Origin: an uncultured Centipeda sp.
GTDB lineage: Bacteria > Bacillota > Negativicutes > Selenomonadales > Selenomonadaceae
Direction of reading: 5' to 3'
Length of the DNA stretch: 7,498 bases
Assembly: GCA_937925565.1 (NCBI GenBank)
Contig: CALALM010000058.1
Location: 1 to 7,498 of the forward strand
Made by a program: the position numbers and the translations under genes. The notes beneath the pieces are model-generated. The model had not been told where the DNA came from. It saw only the letters and a program-made list of their open reading frames with translations, and did no database searches. How positions within the stretch are numbered: the stretch's first letter is position 1; the number at the start of each line of letters is the position of its first letter. Of the stretch, positions 1-6,900 are shown piece after piece.

Positions 1-347
1 CCGCCGAACACCGCACGCCCGATCCGGAGATCCGTCCACACATCACTCCCGCGCTCCGTCCCCGGAAATGCGATGAGATGCGTCTCTGCCCCATCCGCAT
101 CCGTCCGCACCATATGGAAGAACCGTCCGACCGTCCCCCGATGCCCCGGCGTCTCATATGAGGCGATCTGCCAGCCCGCTGCCACGAGGCGCGCGCGCAG
201 GAGTTCGGGCAGTTCCCCGCAGTACGCCGCCTCCGACGCCGCAGCCGTCACAAGGAGCAGCGACGGCAGATCCGTCGGCGCGGCGGCAAGAGCGCGCAGC
301 GGCGCCAAAAAGACACAGAGAACGAGTAAAAAACGAGCAAGCACCAC
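1..347 (-). CDS. Exported lipase-family (alpha/beta hydrolase) protein, 5' part only
   Basis: This minus-strand reading frame stays open for 115 complete codons and runs off the left edge of the window. The chosen start is GTG at 347-345, nine bases after an AAAGGAG ribosome binding site (363-357); a second GTG follows at 344. An in-frame stop lies upstream at 398-396. The first 23 residues look like a signal peptide: one Arg, a hydrophobic run (LLVLCVFLAPL), then an ALAAA cleavage region, so export is likely. Residues 36-78 (ASEAAYCGELPELL, then GWQIASYETPGHRG) and the LIAFPGTERGSDVWTDLR stretch at 91-108 resemble the N-terminal part of class 3 lipase-like hydrolases, where an F-x-GTE motif followed by an Asp-Leu pair precedes the catalytic GxSxG. 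That catalytic Ser, Asp and His would lie outside the window, so activity cannot be judged. The family call is moderate; the reading frame and the signal peptide are well supported. Confidence 0.68.
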   Translation of the reverse strand, partial: MVLARFLLVLCVFLAPLRALAAAPTDLPSLLLVTAAASEAAYCGELPELLRARLVAAGWQIASYETPGHRGTVGRFFHMVRTDADGAETHLIAFPGTERGSDVWTDLRIGRAVFG

Positions 348-380
348 CGTCCACGTCTCCTTTACACACAATCTCTCCCT

Positions 381-386
381 ATTATA
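381..386 (-). promoter_or_regulatory. -10 box (TATAAT) for the exported hydrolase gene
   Basis: On the minus strand a perfect TATAAT lies 33 bases upstream of the GTG start at 347, which leaves a short leader containing the AAAGGAG ribosome binding site. No good -35 box is present: the best candidate is TTAATG with an 18-base spacer, matching the consensus at three of six positions. The location after the hairpin at 419-458 suggests that the hydrolase gene is transcribed independently of the small gene upstream of it. Confidence 0.6.
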
Positions 387-418
387 TCTGCATTCCTACG
401 GAAACATTAACCATTTTT

Positions 419-458
419 CAGGATACAAAGGGGCGTTCGTGCAACAGCCCCTTTCCTG
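419..458 (-). terminator. Hairpin after the small nuclease-like ORF, probable weak terminator
   Basis: AAAGGGGC (427-434) pairs perfectly with GCCCCTTT (447-454) around a 12-base loop, inside which GTT and AAC can pair further. An outer CAGGA/TCCTG pair (419-423 with 454-458) can extend the stem across a small bulge. The structure starts directly after the TGA (461-459) of the minus-strand ORF and lies upstream of the next promoter, which is where a terminator is expected. There is no long U-tract on either side: the minus transcript has UUUGUAU after the GC core and the plus transcript UUUCCUG. Termination may therefore be weak, or possible in both directions. Confidence 0.55.
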
Positions 459-605
459 TCAAACATTGCTCAAAATTTGCAGGACCAAATCGACGCACGG
501 GAGGCTGTCCTGAAACACCGCCGTCATAAATACATCGTCCATCAGCGTAAGGCTCTGAATGATTTCCCGGTAGCGTGCACGCCGCACATCTTCTGTATCA
601 AGCAT
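459..605 (-). pseudogene. Truncated PD-(D/E)XK (Rpn-like) nuclease/transposase-family protein, N-terminal fragment
   Basis: This 48-codon minus-strand ORF runs from ATG (605-603) to TGA (461-459). An AGGAGG ribosome binding site (617-612) sits six bases before the start. The protein has the run REIIQSLTLMDDVFMTAVF (residues 13-31), then a CVDLVLQIL stretch. From memory this matches the conserved opening of the PD-(D/E)XK nuclease-family transposases common in Firmicutes, typically written LTLMDDDFM..VF.....C.ELVL..IL. Those proteins usually run to about 250-300 residues, and their catalytic Asp/Glu-x-Lys core comes after this segment. Here the protein stops almost at once and a hairpin follows, so the nuclease core is missing. 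I read it as a decayed remnant whose expression signals survive. It could still be a translated micro-protein, and the intact RBS and start leave that open. Confidence 0.6.
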
Positions 606-623
606 CGAATCCCTCCTGTCATC

Positions 624-653
624 ATTCTATCGTATTCTCCACGGGATTGCCAA
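624..653 (-). promoter_or_regulatory. Candidate sigma-70-type promoter for the truncated nuclease-like ORF
   Basis: Read on the minus strand, TTGGCA (653-648) and TAGAAT (629-624) are separated by 18 bases. Each box matches its consensus at five of six positions. The -10 box ends 18 bases before the ATG at 605, so the leader would be very short but would still contain the AGGAGG site at 617-612. The assignment rests on sequence match only. Confidence 0.4.
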
Positions 654-734
654 CAAAATTCTCCAAAAAAATTTTTCACCCCCAAAATCCCCTCTCCCCT
701 TGAAAATACTGGACTTTCCGGAAAATCAGGACCT
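654..734. other. AT-rich divergent intergenic segment with palindrome and direct repeat
   Basis: The segment contains an A-tract/T-tract run (AAAAAAATTTTT at 665-676), which is likely to be bent. Next comes a C-rich stretch, then a perfect ten-base palindrome TTTCCGGAAA (715-724) that extends as an imperfect dyad to about 709-729. GAAAATACTGGAC (702-714) recurs as GAAAATCAGGAC (721-732), 19 bases later. This lies between the promoters of the divergent genes and could bind a dimeric regulator. No regulator family is identified. Confidence 0.35.
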
Positions 735-790
735 TTGACACCTGTCATTTACTACAGTACGCTTTTTTCTGAAATGTGCTACAGTATGAT
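735..790 (+). promoter_or_regulatory. Candidate promoter region of the autotransporter gene
   Basis: A perfect -35 box TTGACA (735-740) is followed after 17 bases by TACGCT (758-763), a poor -10 box. A better -10 box, TATGAT (785-790, five of six), lies further downstream but has only a T-rich run at the -35 position. Either could start transcription, giving a leader of roughly 60-90 bases. A strong -35 with a weak -10, overlapped by the CTACAGTA repeats, would fit an activator- or repressor-controlled promoter. That reading is an inference. Confidence 0.45.
752..786 (+). repeat. Direct repeat CTACAGTA in the promoter region, possible operator
   Basis: CTACAGTA occurs at 752-759 and again at 779-786, with starts 27 bases apart. 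The core TACAGTA is itself a seven-base dyad (TAC-A-GTA). A looser third copy, with core GTGCAGTG, appears around 793-800. The first copy overlaps the weak TACGCT -10 box and the second overlaps the TATGAT box, so a protein bound here would affect both candidate promoters. Confidence 0.35.
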
Positions 791-841
791 TAGTGCAGTG
801 TGTATTTAGGAAGCACCTCCCTACAAATAGACCGCATCCAG

Positions 842-848
842 AAAGGAG
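842..848 (+). promoter_or_regulatory. Ribosome binding site deciding the autotransporter start
   Basis: AAAGGAG lies eight bases before the ATG at 857. The reading frame is open further upstream to a GTG at 800, but that codon has no ribosome binding site and would put 19 extra residues before the signal peptide. The ATG at 857 is therefore the start. Confidence 0.85.
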
Positions 849-856
849 CAATTCCC

Positions 857-961
857 ATGAAACGACATTACACCCACAAATCCAAATCCCTCACCCCGCG
901 CATCCTCGCCGCACTCGCGGCGGGTGCATTCACGCTCGGCGGCATGCCGTACGCCCTTGCC
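857..961 (+). other. Sec signal peptide of the autotransporter
   Basis: Residues 1-35 comprise a basic N-terminus (K2, R3, K8, K10, R15), a hydrophobic core around ILAALAAGAFTLGG and an AxA cleavage site (A33-L34-A35, then D36). It lacks the long extended N-region seen in some very large proteobacterial autotransporters. Confidence 0.85.
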
Positions 962-3900
962 GACCCCGCAGTCATGAGCACGGTCACGACGGATACCGTG
1001 GCGCCCCAAGGCATCGCGGGCAGCACGGACGGCACGGCGGCGACCATCACCGTCGGCACGGACGGCGGCGGGGCATCGCCCGAGGTCTACTATCTCGCGG
1101 GCAGCCATCACCGCCCCACGTTCGTCGCAGGCGCGTGGAGGAGTATCAGCGCGACCGACGGCACGATCCAGTTCACGGGCACGAACGCGGGCGGCAAGGC
1201 GATCGTCAACAGCGGCACGATCGGCGGCGCCACCGGCGCATACGCATGGCTGGAGCATGGCGGCACCGCAAAGATCTCCGGCGCGGAGGTCGCCATCAAG
1301 AACTGCACATTCAAGCTCGACAGCACCACCCCTGAGGCGCAGTGGGGCATCATCGGCGGTCTCGCCGTGTCCAAGGAGGGCTCCGGCGGCGGCGCAACGC
1401 GGGGCGTGGCAGAGGTCACGCAGAGCAAGGTCACCATCGAGGGCGGCACCTACAACGCGCCCGAGGGCGGTGAGATCACCGTTGCGGGCGGTGCAGCCTA
1501 TGCACAGACCAAGAGCGTCAACAGCACGGCAGCAGTGACGGACAGTGAGGCGTCCGTCACGGGCGGCAGCTTTGCCGCATCGACGAAGCTCTACGGCGGC
1601 AAGGCCATAACAGAAACGGATGCACGCAGCGAGGCGAAGGCACTGCGGAACAGCCTCACCTTCACTACGGGCGGTACTGTCGCGGAACTCTGCGGCGGAT
1701 ATGTGTATGCGTACCCGACCAAGACATCCATCTCCCTGCAGGCAAACGAGAATCACCTGACCGCAAAGGCGGGCGCAGACCAATTCTACGGCGGCTACGC
1801 CTTTGCAGAGCAGATGGCAGGCGGCACGCATGTTCCGCTGAGCACGGCAGAGACGAACGGGAACATCGTCACGATCGCGGCGGGCTCCGCCACGTTCAAG
1901 AAGGACAGTGCAGGCGGATACAACATCCTCAAGGCAACAAAAGCCGCTGCCGTCACCACTGCGGCAAATGCAAACAAGCTCACCATCGCAGGCGGCACCT
2001 TCAAGGAGACCGTCTTCGGCGGCAACACGTCGGCGATTACCAATGACGCGACCGGTACTGCCACGGCGACGGCGCACGGCAACGAGCTATGGGCGAACGG
2101 GGGCACGTTCCAGAGGAAAATTTTGGTCGGCTGGGGGAATGCGGTGACAAAGGCGGGAACGGCGACGACGACCGCTTCCGAGAACAAGCTGCATCTCGCC
2201 GGTGCGGCGGCATTTCCGACGGATGGTACGGCCGTCTACATCACGGGCGGCGATGCATCCGTACGCAGTGAGACGGGCAAGCTCAGCCTGACGACGGAGA
2301 AGAACAGCATCGACGGGACGCTCACGAGCGCTAAGTCGGTGGTATGCGGCGCCGATGGCAAGCTCGAACAGTCTGCGGCGGCAGGAGGGCAGGCGATCAC
2401 GGCATCCGCTGCCGAGAATACGGTCACGCTCACGGGCGGCAAGGCGTACCAGGTGGACGGCAGTCGGCTGACCCTGAGCAGGGCGGCCGGCGCGGCAGAT
2501 CTGCACGCCGCCAAGAACAGCGTCGTCCTCACCAACGCCGCGAGCGAGAGCGATAGCAATGTCACATTCCGCGGCTCCTACATAGAGGCGCACGATGCGA
2601 AGGGCAGTCTGCAGATCCGTGCGGAGGAGAATACGGTCACGGCAGATGGCGCGGCGCTCAAGGCCAATGACATGTATGGCAGCCACGTCCGGCTGCGGAA
2701 CAGCAATGCGGGCACGACAGAGACCACGGTGACGGCGAACCGCGCCCTCATGCGGGGCAAAAGCGTCTCTACCCTTGCCGGCGGCTATGCCGACATCATC
2801 TCATCCGAGAATGCCGCCCTCACGGTAAAGCTCACGGGGAATACGGCAGAGGTGCAGAGCGGCACTGCCTACGATGCGTATGGTGCGCTTGCCAAGACAA
2901 AGCAGAAAGACGGCGCGGGAGAGGTGACCGCAGAGGGCAACACCATCACCGTGACGAAGCTGACCGACGACGGCGGCAGCTTCACGGGGGCAAAGCTCGT
3001 CTATGAGCGCGACGGCGCTGCAACGGCGGCGGGAGATACGACGCTCATCGCTGGGAGCAACAAGGCAGACCTCAACGAGGGCAAGCTGTCCAAACTGTCC
3101 GGTGCCGAGATCCGCATCGACAATGCCTTTGGCGGCGCAGCGGCATACACGGCGACCGAGAACGCCGTCACCGTCGCGGCAGCGGGTGTGGTGACAGACA
3201 GCGTCACGGGTGCGCTGATCAACCAGCAGAACACCTCTGCGGACGGCACATCGTTCACGGCGACCGCCACAAAGAACACGGTCGCGAATACGGGCGGCAC
3301 GGTAAAGAAGGTGATGGGTGCCTCCGTGACGCTGCAGGCGAACCATGCAGGGGACGTACAGGCGACACTCACGGAGAACGCCGTCACAGGCACGGGCGGC
3401 ACATTTGCGAGCGACGTGCGGGGCGGTGTGGCAGACCTCTTTGCAGAGATGGGCACGGCGACCGCCACCCTCACGAAGAGCAGGGTCGATCTCACGAATG
3501 CCGCGCTCGATAACGCCCACATCCGCGCGGGCGATGCCTTTGCCCATACAAGGGCGGCAGGGAAGACCGCATCCGCTGCGGCGAATGAAAATGAGCTGCT
3601 GCTAAAGAACGCCTCCGGCACAGCGAGGGATCTCATCGGCGGTAGCGTCTCCGTCGAGGCAGACCTTGGTGGTGCGACGGCTGCCGCAGACAGCAACAGC
3701 GTCACCGTAGAGGGCGGTACCCTCACGGCGGCGAACAAGGTCTACGGCGGAAAAACAGAGGCGGTCGGCCAGGACGCCCCCGTCACAGCGGCGGCGACGG
3801 CGAACACCGTCACCCTCTCCGCAGCTGCTCCGTGGCAGAGGGTCTACGGTGCGGATGCCTATGCCACTGCCGTGAATGCGGCGGCGACCGCACGGACAGA

Positions 3901-6900
3901 GAGGAATACGGTCACGGCAAGTGCGGGCACGTTCCTGGGGCAGCTCTACGGCGGCGATTCCTACGCAAGCACAGATAGTGCGGGATCCGGCACGCCGGGC
4001 ACGGCATCCGCCGTCGCCACCGGCAACACGCTGAACCTCGCCGCTGCTGCCGTCACGAACGGGGAGAGCTACGGCGGCTACGCCTCGGCGATCAGCACGA
4101 CGGGCGATGTCATCCTCACCGTCACGCAGAACAAGGCGCTTGGCACACATGGCACCACTGCAGAGGTAGATGGCGCCTATGGCTCATTGGAGCAGACGGC
4201 GGCGACGACGCGTACCGTCACGGGGACGCTCTCGGAGAATACGCTGACGCTCACGAACGGCAAGGCGGGCAGCGCCTACGGCGGCTTTTTGCGTCTGATC
4301 AAGGCGTTCGGTGCGGCAGAACTGACCGCAGCGAAGAACAGTGCCGCGCTCACGGATGTCGAGAGCAGCACCTCGGCAGCCCTCGTCGGCAGCAGCATCG
4401 AGGCGCGAAATGCAGCGGGGAATCTGAAGCTCACCGCCGAGGAGAACACCATCACGGCGCGCGGGGCGGAGCTCAGCGCGGACAAAATCTACGGCAGCCA
4501 TATCTTCGCGCAAAACGCGAACGCCGGCAAGACGGAGATCCTCGCAGAGAAGAACCGTGCGAGCGCGGCGGGCAAGGAGATCGCGAATCTTGCGGGCAGC
4601 TATGCGCAGCTTGATACGACGGCGGCGGCGGATCTCACGGCGACCTTCCGGGAGAACAGCGCCGAGGGGAGCGGCACGAAGCTCGATGGTGTCTATGGCA
4701 TAGACACCTCTGTCGGCCAGACAGACGGCACAGCGGCGGTAATCGCCGAGAGGAACGCAGCGACCGTGACGAAGGCGAATGCCGTGGAAAGCATCCGCGG
4801 TGCATACATCACCTATCGGCGGGATCCCGGCGCCACGGCGGCGGGCGATACCGCGCTCACGGCGACGGGGAACACGGCGCGGCTCGTGGAGGGCACGGCG
4901 GAGTCCATGAGCGGCGCGAGCATGACGGCGACGAACGCCTTTGGCGGCGCGACGACATACACGGCGACCGAGAACACCGCCACCATCGAGGCAAAGGGCG
5001 TGGTGACAAATAGCGTCGCGGGCGCAGAGATCGAGCAGCAAACTACCTCTGCGGACGGCGCATCGTTCACGGCGAATGCGGCGAAGAACACGGTCACGAA
5101 TACGGGCGGCAAGGTAAAGAACGCGGTGGGTGCCTCCGTGAAGCTGCCGGCGGACCATGCAGGGGACGTACAGGCGACACTCACGGAGAACGCCGTCACG
5201 GGCACGGGCGGCACATTTGCGGGCGACGTGCGGGGCGGTGTGGCATACGTCTTCGCAGAGACGGGCACGGCGACTGCCACCCTCACGAAGAACACGGTCG
5301 ATCTCACGGATGCCGCGCTCGATGACGCCCACATCCGCGCGGGCCATGCCGTTGCCCGTACAAGGGCGGCAGGGAAGACCGCATCCGCTGCGGCGAATGA
5401 AAATGTGCTGCTGCTGAAGAACGCCTCCGGCACAGTGCAGGAGCTCATCGGCGGCGCCGCCTCCGGCACGGCAGAGCTCGCGGGCGCAGCGGCTGCGGCA
5501 GACAGCAACAGCGTCACCGTAGAGGGCGGCACGCTGACGGCGGCAAGCGCTGTGTACGGCGGCACAGTAGGGGCGGTCGGCAAGGATGCCCCCGTTACTG
5601 CGTCGGCATCAGAGAATACCGTCACCCTCTCTGCCGCTGCTCCGTGGAGACAGGTTCGCGGCGGCAGGGCCAATGCCTCCGCTGACGGGGCGGCTGCGAC
5701 GGCGTCGGCAAGCAAGAACACCCTGAACCTCGCACACGGTACATTTACGGCGGAGATCGACGGCGGCTACGCCATCACAGACGGCGCGCCAGCACAGGCG
5801 ACGGCAAACGAGAACACTGTGAACATCAGCGGCGGCATCTATCAGGACAGCATCTATGCCGGCGCTGCGGATGCGGGCAGTACTGCCGGCTCCGTCGCAA
5901 CCGTCAAGGATAACCGCATCGTCATCACGGGCACGCCCAACCTCTCTGCGGCGCAGCTCTATGGGTACAAGGCAAACGGCGCGACGAAGAACATCGCAGG
6001 CAACGCGCTCGTCGTCAAGGAGACCAAGGGCATCAAGGCAAAGCGCATCGATGGATTCCAAAAACTCGAGTTCTGGCTGCCCGCCGGTATGACGAAGGAC
6101 GACACGATGCTCTGGCTCTCGTCTGTGAGCAATACCGACCTCACGGGCACGGACATCACGGCGCATCTGCGCGGCGATGAGACCGAGAAGCGCCTGCGCC
6201 TCCTCTACACAGAGAATGCGCAGATCCAGAAGGACGGCACGACCACCATGACCGTCTGGAAGGGCGTCTCGGATGTCACCACGGCGAAGATCGGCATCAC
6301 CAAGGATAATAAGGAGCTGATTGTCAAGACCGACGGCTCCGCCATCGACGAGGGCGGCACACCGCCGACACCGCCGACACCGCCGACACCGCCAACGCCG
6401 CCGCCAACACCACCGACACCGACACCGACACCAACCCCAACCCCAACCCCAACACCTACACCAACACCAACACCGACACCAACACCAACACCTACACCTA
6501 CGCCAACGCCAACGCCGACGCCGACACCTCCAACACCCGATGACCTCAAGCGGCAGGCAGAGGACAACCGCAAGTCTGTTGTCGAGACGATGGCAGGCGC
6601 GGCAGCCTTCCTCGGCGCAGGTGCAGACCTCATGGCGGGCGGCGGCATGACGAGTGCCTCCATCGAGGCGGCGGCAGCCGAGGGCTTTGCCCCGTTTGCG
6701 GCCATCGGCGGCTCCTCCATGCGGCATGAGACGGGTTCCCACGTCGAGATGAAGGGCATGAACCTCGCCGTCGGCTTCTCACGCGAAGTCCTGCGCGGCG
6801 ATGAGCGCGTTCTCTTCGGCCCCATCGTCGAGTACGGACGCGGCACCTACGACAGCTATGTGAACGATGCACACGGCGACGGCTCCGTACGCTACGTGGG

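Larger units (their letters stand above)
1427..6034 (+). repeat. About 44 degenerate passenger modules of about 35 residues
   Basis: Counting anchors of the form N-x-[VIL]-T from K191 (KVTIEGGTY) to N1716 (GNALVVKETKG) gives about 44 units, a mean of about 35.4 residues each. A typical unit is: N-x-V-T-L, a GGTF or AAAF turn, several polar residues, a VYGGYA-like turn, an Ala/Thr/Gly-rich strand, then the next anchor. Regularly spaced Asn followed by alternating hydrophobic residues is what stacked beta-helix rungs with an Asn ladder look like. The structural reading is an inference; the periodicity is visible directly. Confidence 0.8.

Noticed and set aside
73..529. Plus-strand ORFs over the left region
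   Set aside because: They lie opposite the exported hydrolase gene and the nuclease-like remnant, have Arg/Ser/Pro-rich shadow-like translations, and lack start signals as good as those on the minus strand.
477..809. 110-codon plus-strand ORF across the intergenic region
   Set aside because: It crosses the hairpin-proximal remnant and the promoter region, has no recognisable domain, and the minus-strand frame at 459-605 has a better ribosome binding site and family similarity.
815..848. Leader hairpin pairing CTCC (817-820) with the GGAG of the ribosome binding site, as a translational switch
   Set aside because: Only four base pairs form and the flanking bases do not extend the stem, so it is too weak to propose.
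800..856. Upstream GTG start for the autotransporter
   Set aside because: There is no ribosome binding site before it, it would displace the signal peptide from the N-terminus, and the ATG at 857 has AAAGGAG at proper spacing.
2330..5775. Insertion of a mobile element as the source of the long repeats
   Set aside because: The repeats stay in frame, encode the same passenger modules, and have no terminal inverted repeats or transposase. Internal duplication explains them better.
6359..6538. Possible CRISPR-like or other short regular repeat array
   Set aside because: The units are six and nine bases with no spacers and translate perfectly as Pro/Thr inside the large gene, so this is a coding microsatellite.
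821..6846. Many long minus-strand and alternative-frame ORFs opposite the autotransporter, some over 370 codons
   Set aside because: They arise because the high-GC, Ala/Thr/Gly-rich repeated sense codons leave few stop codons in other frames. Their products are Arg/Cys- or Ala/Val-rich low-complexity strings that repeat along with the sense duplication, and I found no convincing ribosome binding sites or family motifs in them.
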